Assembly: GCA_025174535.1 (NCBI GenBank)
Contig: JALBUN010000030.1
Span: forward strand, 1-64,000
Reading direction: 5' to 3'
From: Cantharellus purpuraceus
Taxonomy: Eukaryota; Basidiomycota; Agaricomycetes; Cantharellales; Hydnaceae
DNA: 64,000 bases
Below, in pieces: positions 23,804 through 35,529 of the stretch. The notes beneath the pieces were generated by a model. The model was not told the origin of the DNA and did not search any database. It saw only the letters and a list, made by a program, of their open reading frames with translations. A program made the translations under genes and the position numbers. Position 1 is the stretch's first letter, and each line of letters begins with the position of its first letter.

Positions 23804-25685
23804 TTACATCGTCAACGGCGTCTTTGCCATAAGCGACAACAGCTGCCATCCAATGTTTGCTGCCGTGAGCTCCATGCCACGACGTCAGTACCAGGGTGTA
23901 GCATGTCATGGGCAACTTTACCTGAGTCAATTCCGCTATCAAAAACAAGTGTTCAATAGGTGTTCAGAAAGCCGAGAAGAACGCACATTGGGTGTCGTAG
24001 GCTATCAGTTGTGGGTTCAGCCTCCTGAGCAGGTCATAAAGAAACCAAACCATCTCACCTGGCGCAACTTCAACAATGTCAGCACCGACAATTTTCAGTC
24101 CATCTAGACCTTTTAGAATCTTTTTTATTTCCTATAATGAAACGTGGCTTGAGTAGTCTTTAATGAATAGGGATTTATAAAAGCTTACTCGTGTCGTGAA
24201 GCCACCAATTTCAGGTCTATCATAACGATTATATCTGGTCGAGGCGACAAGGCATTAACTCACGTTCCTGTTCTAACCACAATAATAAGATGAAAATCTA
24301 CGCAGGTCTGTGCATGATACGTACGCAGGCGCCATTCCCGGATCCACAACGTCAATATCAAAACTAACTAGTACAAGCTGTGGCCATTGAATTAGAAGGC
24401 AGAATGAATACGCACTATACACAGGGTTATTTCCGACTCTGTCTCGTATCTTCTTCACGATACCCTGATATCCGATATCTTCAATTTCATCCGCGTAGGA
24501 AATCTTGAAGCCACACTGTAGATCAGTATCCAAATCCACTTTGTCATAAGGAGGTCCTCGGATGCCGACATGCTATCGAGTAGTAGGGAGTGAATGTTAG
24601 TAACTGTTGGTTGAGAATTCCAATAACCCACAATGTTGGTATCGTTTGCTAGCAATCCTTCGTTGTGTGCAAACCAAAAATACGTTCCGTGGTTGACTGG
24701 TAACTTCTCTCCCGGAAGACGTGGAAATGGGTCCTAAACTACTATCAGCATTTGTGGGACCGATGAATGAATGGTACGTACGAGCCGGTCAGGCCGCCAA
24801 GTGTCTACACGGTAATAAGCTGCGGAAACTGCGCAATGGTTGCTTGCCCACCAATATGGCTATCAAAGTGGATAATACTGCAAAATCAGTGAGCTTTAGC
24901 TTGCCTGCCCTAGACTGTGTCAAGAACCTTATCGGCCCGTAAGTCTCTGAAACGCTTCGCAGAAGGGGTAACGTGATTGTATGGTCACCACCCTATAGAT
25001 GTAGAAAATAAGTCCAAACGAAAGAAAATTGCATGGCCTAGATGCACACCAATGTTAAAATACGAGAGTGAAATTTTGAGTCTTTAGCAATACTCCGCCC
25101 ATGGGAATAGTGCGCTGCATCTCTCTCTATCAACTCCCGGGCGCCAGCCTCTAGCTGCCGAAGTGAGACCTTGTTGTCCATGTGAACCATTGGGATGTCT
25201 CCGCAGTCTGCGACGTGGAGGTGGTCGCTGACTTTCACATCCAATAGCACATTGAAGGCAAACATGTTCACAGCCCTACTTCCCTGCCTGATGCCATTGG
25301 GGCCAAAGCGAGCACTGCGGTACAATCGACACAATTCGTCTCAAGGGCGAAGGTGTGAACTTACCCTGGCCTATAGGTCGTGGCCGTGTCAAAGGGGGCG
25401 CCTACAGTCCACTTTTGTTATTTTGACTTATGGCGATATATCCGTGAGATATGGATAGGTCACCCTTCACATACCTAAAATTGCCACGTCGAATTTTTCA
25501 GCAGAGTCTTCACCAAAACATCTCAATGGCACTGTATGTGCGAACGTCACGAGTCCGTTCCATTCTGGCTCTCCGAGTACACCTTGAGCTATTCTTTCGT
25601 GAGTTCCCCACGGAGTGAAAGGGGTTTGTAAATGAGGTTTTGCCAGCGTCAACCATCCTAAAGCTAACAAGTAGAATAAGAACAT
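23804..25685 (-). CDS. Agmatinase-like ureohydrolase B, predicted secreted
   Basis: Paralogue of ureohydrolase A in the same orientation, upstream of it on the minus strand. It starts [17 protein letters not shown], a signal-peptide-like leader. Blocks in order are [117 protein letters not shown], a 9-nt microexon at 24272-24264, PEIGGFTTR and ADIVEVAP. The end is [12 protein letters not shown]. All six manganese ligands are kept. Intron positions match copy A, which implies duplication after the introns were in place. The copies have diverged clearly in protein sequence, so they may differ in substrate or expression. Confidence 0.88.
24264..24272 (-). other. 9-nt microexon of ureohydrolase B
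   Basis: The minus-strand nonamer AACAGGAAC has acceptor AG at 24274-24273 and donor GTGAG immediately after. GC + AACAGGAAC + ACCTGAA encodes Ala-Thr-Gly-Thr-Pro-Glu, the same loop as in paralogue A. Confidence 0.8.
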
Positions 25686-26942
25686 GGCAGTTGTTCAGGT
25701 CTTGGTGTGACAGCAGGTGACATCACGCGCGCAGATATAAGAAAAGAGCCAATCAATGAGCTCGGATGTGAGAACAGGTAGTGTTGAATGTGTTGTATCT
25801 GATATTAACAGAAACGCGAAGGAGACTAAATGGAAGGGTGGGCGAGACGTAGAGTGGATCGGACAATCGGAAGGTAGATGTACTCTTTTATCTGACTCGT
25901 CAAATTGAAAGTCTACCCGGTTTATTTTTAGAATAGTTGACTTGTATAGAAGCAAGTAGATTCCTACCACTATGGACATCGAATCAAGTTCTCTAAAACT
26001 CACTTAGACTGAGCGATTCGGTGCAGCGTCAAAGGGACAAAAGTAAGCTTGATAATGTTTCTCATGTCATCGCTATCTCTATTATTGCTAGAAATGTTGG
26101 TTTTCACCATTTTCTTTTTAAGCTTTACTATTTTGTCGCTTCATTGTACTGTCACTTATATCTTTTAGTTTCTCCATGTTTTATTCTGACCTTCCTCATT
26201 AAGCTTGTTAATGAGGATGGTCAGAAAAAAATATGGAAAGTTACAGAACTGTCTGTGGTTTATTTGAGACAAAGGGGATAAGGGTATTATAAGTATTTGT
26301 ATCTAAGACAGTGACTTCAGTCGTTGTTGCAGCAGAGTATTACACCGAGTTCTCCTCTACTATTTACCTTCGATCAACAGGTAGTACGTCCTCCCGCAAG
26401 GAAAACAGGCGTTTCACATATTTTCTTGACTACACGAAGGATCCCCCGATGCCGCGTGATATGGATTCAACTGGGAGAGGAGCAACGCGGCGCGTCCCGT
26501 TCAACTTGAAGGAGTCGCTTTTTTTCACCAAGATCATGGGGAAACCGTTATCGGAAGTATATATCAGTTATGCGACAAGGAAATCTCAGAGCACATTTTG
26601 AGGGCCCTCCAACTTATTGTAAGACGTTACATACGGTGCCATAAGCATAGGCATGGGAGTCAAGGACTCTCTCCTCTTGACCTCCATGGTCTGTTTGGAA
26701 ATGTGTAAAAATCAGACAAGAATTGGAATACTGAGAGTAGAAGGAGCTTCACCTAGACAGTACTAGTATTGGATCATTTACCCTTTTTCAAAACAAGATA
26801 AATAAGAAATATGGATATACTACTTACCCTACTCTAGGCCGTTCGTGAGGCACCACGCACGCATCGAGTGAGATTTAAACTCCGCCTCAACCCGAAACAG
26901 CCGCAGTTTATGTAATAGTGCAACGGTCCACGTCCTCTAGCC
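25686..26942. other. Intergenic stretch with no recognised gene
   Basis: Several 60-100 codon frames occur here (for example 26311-26601 plus) but none resembles a family or shows splice conservation. The region contains the hairpin at 26184-26226 and the promoters of ureohydrolase B and KSH1. Confidence 0.4.
26184..26226. repeat. Near-perfect hairpin, 19-bp arms, 5-nt loop
   Basis: The left arm 26184-26202 (ttctgaccttcctcattaa) and right arm 26208-26226 pair at 18 of 19 positions around the loop gcttg. Weaker pairing continues outward through 'tttctccat' and 'atggaaagt', so the full stem may span about 26168-26243. Confidence 0.85.
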
Positions 26943-27367
26943 ATGGTCAGTCCCTGTCATTGTGAGCTTTAGGAGTGGTGTTCTAACTCGATTGGCCTCT
27001 CTGAACACAGTCAGCACTGTTCCATTTCCAATCATTATTGCTGGTGATTCTGCTTTTGATCTGCACATCGACATACGTGCGGTCTATTGCTCCCCGGCTC
27101 ATTGACCGCAACAAGCAGGGGTACGTACGCCTTGACTTCTCTTCTTTTCAATCCCTGCTCTATAACTATTATGCATTCCTTAATGGTGCAGGTTTTTAGG
27201 AATATTTTTCATGTCAGCGCGAATAGGTTCGTCCGTGCATCGCTCCTACATGCACTCTGAAATCGCTCATTTGTGTTGTGTGGTGCTTCCCACTTACAGG
27301 AGAGCGTTTGTCTCCATATGTAGCGCTGTCGTGTATTGCTATGGCAGTCACGATCCTTGTGCAATAG
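26943..27367 (+). CDS. KSH1: KISH protein (TMEM167/Ksh1 homologue), Golgi secretory pathway
   Basis: A small integral membrane protein of the early secretory pathway, conserved in eukaryotes. It is assembled from four exons: 26943-26945 (only ATG), 27011-27120, 27192-27226 and 27300-27367. The total is 216 nt, 71 residues plus TAG. The product reads [19 protein letters not shown], then the family signature [14 protein letters not shown], then [17 protein letters not shown] and a second hydrophobic segment ending TILVQ. Both transmembrane helices and the DRNK and GERLSPYV signatures are present. Length matches the family's usual 71-74 residues. All splice sites are GT-AG. Because the exons are tiny it is easily missed by ORF searches. 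Confidence 0.93.
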
Positions 27368-27699
27368 ACTGTTATTTCTGGCACACTGGAATATTCTACG
27401 CTTGGCACCTGGCCACCAATCGTGAAGCTGGTTGGATATTAGTCGAGGAGAAATCAGGGGAAGCACACCTGACTGAATTGCTGCATAACACAGATGGACA
27501 CGGCCTATACAGTCATTGGTGATTAAAATGTTTATCAGTCATTTCCGGAAAGCAAGGAGGAGAGGAGGGGAGTGATAGAGGGGGTGGTGGAGGGGAAGAG
27601 AGAGGAGACCTGTGCGTTGCCTCGACGCTGAGTCTGACAGAATGCAGTGTACAAAAGGGATGACCTTCCAACTAAGCATCCAGCTTGTCTTGCTTCGCT

Positions 27700-28882
27700 A
27701 TGTATCTTGTATCCCTCACTCTTGCCGTTCTCTTCATCGCAGTACCCAATGCTCGAGGATATACACTCTCTAGGGAATACACTGGAGATGGTGCGTCAGC
27801 ATCTTATTCATACGACCATGCTATCTATTCATGGCTGCGACTTGCAGATTTTATAAACGAATTTAATTTTTGGGATGGAGCTGTGAGAAGAGACCCCACA
27901 GGTACTCCCCAGCATCCGTCCGCCGCCCATTATATGCCTCGGGATGCGGCTCAGCGACAGGGATTAGTATGGGTGAACGATAAGGGGCATTTCGGTACGA
28001 GTCGTCTGACTTCAGTCAGTACCGAGACTCATATATATCGTTAGGCCTCTCTGTAGACTCTACATTTACCTACAGGGGTAATGGTCTCCGCCCCTCTGTT
28101 CGCATCACATCGAAGCAGTCCTTCCGCCATGGACTCCTTATCCTCGACGCGGTGCATCTTCCCTATGGTGAAGGAACTTGGCCTGCTTTCTGGATCAACG
28201 GCGCCGACGGCAAGTGGCCCTACTCAGGCGAACTCGACGTCATCGAAGGCATCGGGAACAATGTAAAGAACAGCGTTTCATACCATACGGGTCCAAACGT
28301 GTGTCGGTACGATCTCAGCGTGGCACAGACAGGTGTTTTCAACAGGGCTCGCGGGACAGATTGTTACGCCCTCGCTAACAACAACGAGGCTTGTGGAAAC
28401 CGCGATCCCAGTACGACGTCGTACGGGCGTGGGGCTAGTAGGGTTGGAGGCGGTGTATGGGCTTTGGAATGGACTTCTGGGCATATCAAGGTAAGTACCT
28501 GAGAATCGGTGGCTCAGTGTTTCAGCTTTACAAAACGGTACCCAAAGACTTGGCACTTCGCTCGAAACGATATCCCCGATGATATCACTAACGGCAACCC
28601 CAACCCGCAAGGCTGGGGGACGCCCGTCACTCATCTCTCTTCCCGTAAATGCAATATCGACGAGGCTTTTGGCCCCCAATCCATCATTTTCAATAGTAAG
28701 TATCCTTCGATCCGCTCTCGTACACGGCTGACTTAAAGGTGGCAAAAGTCGAGTTATGTGGTACCTGGGCAGGGTCTGTATTCAACGGTGGCGCCCAGGA
28801 ATGCGTGAAATTCGTGCAGCAAAATCCTGCCGCCTTCAAGACGGCCTATTTCGAAATCAATTATCTCAAGTACTTCCAATAG
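27700..28882 (+). CDS. Secreted GH16-family endo-beta-glucanase
   Basis: An endo-1,3(4)-beta-glucanase-type glycoside hydrolase acting on beta-glucans of fungal or plant walls. It starts [16 protein letters not shown], a signal peptide. The beta-jelly-roll part follows: [14 protein letters not shown] replaces the usual N-strand, then [28 protein letters not shown] and, after an intron, [12 protein letters not shown]. The catalytic segment is [15 protein letters not shown] (near 28220-28260), with the ExDxxE active site: Glu nucleophile, Asp, Glu acid/base. Later exons give [47 protein letters not shown] and the C-terminal [10 protein letters not shown]. At least four exons join in frame. It appears complete. 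The exact glucan specificity is not evident. Confidence 0.92.
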
Positions 28883-29243
28883 AGGCAGTCAACCCATTTC
28901 CGAGTACTCTACAATGTGACGATGTCCAGTATGTCCTGCAGCGATGTACGATAATGTCTGCAATGAGACTCGTAGCTGGTTAGAGTATCAGATTCAATTG
29001 TTGGAACGCCTAGGGGTCTTCAAATCGTCCAGGGATGAGTTTATGGCCTCTTTTCTGGTTTGCGATGTATCGCTTCAGGAACTTGCGTCTTCAGGAAATT
29101 GCGCAAAGAAATACCCAACAAAAATGGTCTGAGATTTTAACGTTCAATGAGTGTTGACAACACCCCTTCAATCATTTGTATATTCGGTGTCAGACCGTAA
29201 CGTGACGGTGACAGGTGCAAGTCACATCTCAGACCGGATCAGG

Positions 29244-30393
29244 ATGGACGATGCAGATGACCTAGGTCTCGAAGATGTATTCACAGTAGGTAAATTATCT
29301 GTATCTATTATAGGTCCATAATGTTTCCTAGAAGCCTCCCAGTCCGCCTCCACCTGAGTCTACGTATGTTCATTATCTTCGATCGTCGTCCCTTCGCGAT
29401 AAATCAAGCTCAAGCTGGGAGCGGCTTACTATTCGCTTAGTAGGATCTCACCCACTCTGGGGACATCACTTGTATGCCTCATTATCCGTATATCTATCTC
29501 GTGCACCTCCTGCTGATTTTAAAGGTGGAATGCAGCACGCTGTTTTGCGTCATATCTTGACCACAACGCCGATGATCTTTGTAAAGGCAAAAAAGTCTTG
29601 GAGTTGGGGGCCGGAGGTGGTCTTCCCAGTCTTGTTTCTGCATTATGTGGTGCTCGGAAAGTGTGTTCTCATTCGCAGCGAGTTTACCACATCAGTGGCT
29701 CAACTTCGCAGGTGTTGCTTACCGACTATCCAGACGAACAACTTGTAGAAAACATGAAAATCAATGTTGAAAACAATATCCCAATGGATCTCCGCCATGC
29801 AGTTCAAGTCCAGGTATGATGAATGTACCTCAATCGTGCCCCGCCACGAATACCATCGTTGAATATTTATGGCAAATTTGATTTATGCTTCATAGGGATA
29901 TGTCTGGGGCCGTTCAGTTACTGATATTCTCCGTGGAAATGATAACTCTGAAGAAAAATTCGACTTAGTTTTGATGAGCGATCTGATCTTCAACCATTCA
30001 CAAGTTAGTCTTACTGTAATGCTTCCCAAGTCAATTTGCTTACAGAACCTCTCCAGCACGAGGCATTGCTCCAGTCTGCTGAGTCTTGTCTCACGCAATC
30101 ACCCCATCCTGCAGATCCAGACTCTTCAACATTCTCAAAAATTCCCTGCCTTCTGGTTTTCTTCACCCACCACCGTCCACACCTTGCAGAGCGCGACCTC
30201 GAGTTCTTCACCAGAGCAAGAGTGCGGGGGTGGACTTGTGAAGAAATTGTTACAGAACGCTTTGAGGTGGGGTCACTTTTCTTCGCCCGTGTCAACTCTC
30301 ATTTGTGTACTTGGGTAGCCAATGTTTCCCGAAGATTTAGGAGATGAAACAGTGCGCTCTACTGTTCACGGGTGGCGCCTAACAAAGAGATAG
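29244..30393 (+). CDS. EFM7: EFM7-like protein N-terminal/lysine methyltransferase
   Basis: A class I SAM-dependent methyltransferase of the EFM7 family, which in yeast modifies the N-terminal Gly and adjacent Lys of translation elongation factor 1A. It starts MDDADDLGLEDVF, acidic as in the family. Exons then give RLVGSHPLWGHHLWNAARC, which spans an intron, motif I LELGAGGGLPSLVSALCGA (29595-29655), VLLTDYPDEQLVENM, and VWGRSVTDIL. The post-II segment is DLVLMSDLIFNHSQHEALL, with the DxxxNxxxH-like signature. FFTHHRPHLAERDLEFF follows and the end is STVHGWRLTKR. A final intron lies at about 30265-30313. The frame is intact throughout. Cytosolic. A housekeeping gene. Confidence 0.85.
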
Positions 30394-31832
30394 TTTTGCG
30401 TAGTACCTTTCAGCCACATGTTGCGTCCGTACCCGTTCTATCACTGCCAGACGGGAGAGACCTGAGAGTGATGAGCAACACGTTACAAACGGTCCTAACT
30501 TTGCCATCGAGCCTGAGGCCCTTTTCAGGTTATTGATTGTTGGAATATGCGAGCGCACCACCACGTCGGTGTTGTCGCTCCTTCGTGTGTTCCCTCCTGC
30601 GCGTTTTCCCAACATTGATCCTTCTTCTCTGAACCAGAGTGTCATCAATCACTGGCCTATTACACCCTGTTTGGTTTTGATAAAATGCCTTGTCTCAAAC
30701 TCCCACATGGCTGATGTCGAAATTTATATTAGATACCCCGTCCGAACGCTTGGGGGTCTCGAGAATGATGAGAAACACAGCGGAAAACGCGTCGAAAATA
30801 TGGGGCTGACCCATTTTCCGCTGTTTTTCTCATCGTTTCTCTCTAGTGAACTGATTTTTATACTGGGAAACGACATGAGGCCGTACCATTCATGCGAGTT
30901 TTTATCATATCAGCGGTCCGCCTTATCCTCCATCTATTAGCACCCTCATGCGTGGTACCACGATAAGAATTCCTTAGATAAAAGACGTTCAAACTTCAAA
31001 GTGTTCGCAGACCCTCGAGTAACCCTTATATCATGATACCCTCTGGCCACAATGCCTCTGCCGAGTAGCTCATGTTGGTTGATATGTATAAGGTATGAGT
31101 GAGTCAGAGTGACTTATGTAGTTTGCTTACTCTAGCAATTGTAACTCAAGTGATCATTCTATGTGGAGGCGTCCTACTCCGAGTCTCACATGTAAGTTAG
31201 CTGCAAGTAAGGGCATTCCGAGTCGCTATTGGTAGGTGTGTGGGGGCTATGAAAGAATCCCACCCCAGTTTAGCACAGTACCTGTCAATATTCAAACGTT
31301 GTGGGCGTTACTCTATTCAGATTTGCACCAACTCCAGATCCTGGTAAGCATGCGTGGGCACTTATGCATATGGGCGTCCTGGCACCTTTATGACCATTCC
31401 TGGCCGTGGGTAATGATAAACAGGATTACGGTACACTCGGGTGCAGTGGAAGCTTCACTTCTGATTGTGTATCTGACAGCTGATATTTTTCCAGATGAGT
31501 AGCCTTGTAGTTGAGATTTAGAAAAATGATATGCATCTGGTCCCTGCATTCCTGGGCTTCCATATGCTTTCAAAGCGGTACCATCTCCGGATGTATCTCG
31601 TTCTGGTTTCTCTAAAGGTATGTCCCACCGCTGCACGGATGCTGCCGTTTCGGTCCGGCCTAATGGGTATCGCTTATCGAAGGACGTGTACCTGTCTGTG
31701 TATGATAGGCTTGTCAAATTCTGTCCTCGGGATATCTAATCTTCTCTACCGATATGTTTATAGCCCAGAGTTCCGTTGTTAGTGGCTGTGGAGGTTGCTG
31801 CTGGTTCTTTCTTAACCACGCTGTTCCAAGCC
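30394..31832. other. Intergenic stretch without a recognised gene
   Basis: It holds the inverted repeat at 30767-30834. Open frames at 30533-30940 (plus) and 31388-31717 (minus) show no family features and no plausible splice continuation. The 3' part is presumably the OPT promoter. Confidence 0.4.
30767..30834. repeat. Inverted repeat, 21-bp arms, 26-nt loop
   Basis: The left arm 30767-30787 (gatgagaaacacagcggaaa plus a) and right arm 30814-30834 pair with a single mismatch. It could be a degenerate palindromic transposon end or a MITE relic. No flanking target duplication was recognised. Confidence 0.8.
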
Positions 31833-34800
31833 ATGGATTTGCCATCGACTACCTCGCATCCTGATGGTGTCGATGAGAACAGAATGGAGAAAGAGCAAGG
31901 CGTGACAGCCAATGCTTTAGAAACGGCGTTCATTGGTGACCCAGAGAAGCGAAGCGTATCCAATTCAGAACCTAGCAGCGAAGACACCGTCGAGATAGTT
32001 AGAAAGGCTGAGGATGTGGCAGTCTTGGTATATTTTCCGATACTCACCGGAAACATATTCACCATATATGGATAGATCATCTCAACAGAAGACGACCCAG
32101 AACTTCCTGTCTTCACGTTCCGAACGATCTTCCTCGGCGTAGGCTTGAGTGCTTTCGGTGCTGTAAGCATCAAGCCAGTGATCTAAACACTTTCTTACAA
32201 CCTCTTTTATACTCTTTTCTAGGTATTGGGGACGATTTACACATTCAAGCCTCAGGTGCGTTTCCCTGCTGCCATTTGGAGTCGAGATATTGATGCTAGT
32301 GTCCTGCAAAAGAATGCTACTGTATCTCAACTCTTCGTGCTAATTATCTCCTACGTGCTTGGGACTGCCATGCACAGTAAGTATTCTCTAGATCTGGAGT
32401 CAATGGAGTGCTGACAACCCTCTCAAGAACTGATTCCTTCTACGGGATATTGGCGCCACCTCAACCCAGCGCCATTCAACATCAAGGAGCACACGTGCAT
32501 TGTAATAATGTCTTCGACAGCGGCCACTGTTGCAACAGCGATGGAGATTATTGCCGCACTCAGTAAGCTGCTCCCTGACTCTTCTTCTGTCGAGGTCAAT
32601 TAGAAAACTCGTTAGATCTCTTTTATGATATACGGTTGTCTGGTGCAGTCGCGATGTTCCAGATCTTTTCGACACAGATGCTGGGGTACGGTATCGCTGG
32701 AACCCGTAAGCCTCGTACGCAATGCTTTGTAGTTTTTGTACCGATTGGTTTCACGAATAGTTCGCACTTTGCTCGTGTTCCCAACCTAGTAAGTTTTCGA
32801 TCATGCTGCTCGCGACTATGCCACATATTGAGCCTTTACAAGCGCATTTTACCCAGGGAATATCTCAGTTGTGCAATTACTGCAGTCTTTGCACTTTGGT
32901 GGCCTCCTCAATCACAAGAAGAGACGTTACTTTTGGATCGTCTTCGCAGCGATCTTCTTTTGGGAATGGCGAGTCTCACCACGTCTATAATGCACATATA
33001 TTAGTTATTCTGATTCACCCACCTCTGTGCTAGGATACCACAATATCCATTCCCGCTGCTCACCGCCATATCCATCATCTGTTTGGCAGATAATGGACGG
33101 CACGCTTTCCTTCGCAATCTCTTTGGTGCTGGGTCTAGTAATGAAGGCCTTGGGCTCTTCTCATTCTCCACATCATGGACGCTTATTACTCAGGGAAATC
33201 CACTCATTTGGCCACTTCAAACCCGTAAGTAAACCACACACAAGACTCCGCTCCGTCTAATACATGTGATGCTTAGAGATCAACTCGTATCGTATGTTGC
33301 CTCAAGGATATATTTCGAATTCTTTGGCTTATTGTACCTGCTAGTTGGCATGGCCCTTGGATACATATTACTGACCACGGCATACTACTCGAATATTTTT
33401 AATGGCCGTAACCTTGTGTTCATGTCCACATCCCTATTCGGATCGGACGGAAGCGTGTACAACCAATCTGCCATCTTGACGCCTGATTTTGGCCTGGATC
33501 ATGCGAAGCTGGCGGAGGTCGGATTGCCAAGTGAGTTTCTGTTTCTTTCGTTGATAGTCATCTTATTACTGACGTTGTGAATATAGAGTATACCACTACC
33601 TACGCTATTTCTAGTCTGATGTACAATTTGGGCTTGGGAGCGGCGATTACGCATGTATTTTTGTGGAATTGGAAGGAACTCAAGGAAGGTTCGTGTTATC
33701 TCACAGTCACAACGGACTACTATTAATCGTCGATTCGGTTCACAAACAAAGCCTTCGGGGGATTCAAGTTCTTGCGCTCTGGTCAGGAGATCGACGACCC
33801 ACACTATCGAAGTATATTCTTCCCACCTTAGATCAGTGCCATGCAACTCATGATCATACAGAAATGCGTGTCTATAGCGAAGTTCCACAATGGTATGTCG
33901 CCTTGATGGCCTTAAGTACACCCAAGAACTGAACACGTTTCCAGGTGGTACCTCACACTGTTCGCGGCTTCGCTTGGGGTCGGCATCGCTTGTCTGTATG
34001 GAGCGGGCACGTCAGAGCCGCTCATGCCATGGTGGAGTGTCTTCTTGTTTACCGCCTTGAGTACATTCTTCGCCGTTTTCTTGGGATTCAGTGAATCCTT
34101 TCCCTCAGGACTCTTTGTTCAATGTTGTTGATGGATGCTTGGATAGTCACGGCAACGACGGGATTCAATATTGCTGTCAAGGGTGCGATTCAAATTTTGG
34201 CCGCATTCGTGCATCCTGGAAAGCCCATGTGAGACTTATTTTGGGTCGCTGCCATTGCTCGCGAGGTTCATGTGCTGCCATAGTACCGTGATGTATGCAA
34301 ACCTGTTCGGGAACAGCACTTCTTTCCAGACCCTCTATATGCTGCAAGGTATCATTCTTAGCCATCTGTATCGCTATATAATTAACTGACCCACGATTGC
34401 TCTTATCTCAGATTTGAAATTGGGACAGTACAACAAGATTCCACCCAAGCTTACCTTTGCGAGTCAAATGCTCGGTAGTATCGTTGGGTCCATTTTCAAT
34501 TATGCCAGTATGTAACACACCTACTGATACATCACACTTTATACACGAGATAACAGACTTGTTCTTGTAGTGATGATTTCTATCGTGGACAATAATCGCG
34601 AAATCCTGCGGGATCCGGTCGGAAATCGTGTATGGTCTGGCTGGATTATTCAACAGCTCAATTCCAGCGAGTATCGTGCAGCATATTTGATGTATGAAGA
34701 GAGCTGCTGACGGCAACTTCTATAGATTCCATTGCGATGGGTGCCCTCGTCAAGGTCCATCATCACTAACCTGTTGGTTGTTGTTCTAGTAGCTTACCTT

Positions 34801-35529
34801 TTGCTGTAGGAGTTATACACATTCGGCAAGGAATACTGGCTCATACCATTTGCGATCTTTCTGGGCCTCTTTGCGCCGCTGCCGTTCTACTTCATACATA
34901 AGCTATCGCCCAAAAGATCCTTCCTTGAGAAGTCTATGGCCTACATCCATGTGCCCATCATTGCACTCTACATTGGCTATTTGCCCTTCAGCGTTAATGG
35001 ACAGTGCGTTACTCGTCTATATGCTTCTTCCACAAGGGTTTTCAGCATTTCATGTTATAGATGGTGGTCATGCCTTGTTATTGGATTGGCGTCCCAGTGG
35101 TGGGCACGTACCCGACGACCAGCTTGGTTCAAGAAGGTTATAATTCTCTGTCTCAGACCTCAAGCTTAACGCTGATATGACCAAATCCACAGTACAACTA
35201 TCTCACATCCGCTGCTTTGTAACATCTTCTCTATTATGCACTTAGCTGCGCCTTTAACGTTGGATTTTTTCTTAGGGATGGTGGAAGTCAGGTTATTTTG
35301 TTCATCCTGGTACGATTCATCTGTTCATATAAAATTTAGGCCGACACTCACTGTGTTGTATTCAGAGCTTTGCTGTATTCGGAGCAAGTGGGAACGTCGC
35401 ACCTTTCCCGAACTGGTGGGGAAACCCTGCTACACTCTCTGTGGATCGCTGTAAGGTAAGAAAACATGGGGATGGATTCATTTTTGCTCATTATGCTGAC
35501 CTTGTGATGATTAGGCAACTGACTCCTAG
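31833..35529 (+). CDS. OPT-family oligopeptide transporter
   Basis: A proton-coupled plasma-membrane importer of small peptides (OPT family). It starts MDLPSTTSHPDGVDEN with a hydrophilic acidic N-terminus. Then come PELPVFTFRTIFLGVGLSAFGA, GTIYTFKPQ, LIPSTGYWRHLNPAPFNIKEH, the MLGYGIAGTLRTLLVFPTY run, FFWEWIPQYPFPLLTAISI, LQTQINSYLGMALGY, AEVGLP with YTTTYAISSL, NMYANLFGN-type sequence at 34292, FGKEYWLIPFAIFLGLFAPLPF, NWWGNPATLSVDRC and a last exon coding ATDS plus TAG. About twenty exons. Joins at 32969 and 34677 need GC-AG introns, both with donor GCGAGT. The frame is otherwise intact, with the usual dozen or more membrane segments. It could import peptides or move a peptide product, which is inference. 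Confidence 0.9.

Noticed and set aside
28278..28745. 155-codon minus-strand frame
   Set aside because: Lies antisense to GH16 exons whose spliced protein is clearly conserved; no motif of its own.
31736..32173. 145-codon minus-strand frame
   Set aside because: Overlaps the OPT N-terminal exons on the opposite strand; low-complexity Ser/Thr content and no motif.
33499..33936. 145-codon minus-strand frame
   Set aside because: Antisense to OPT exons; a coding shadow without family features.
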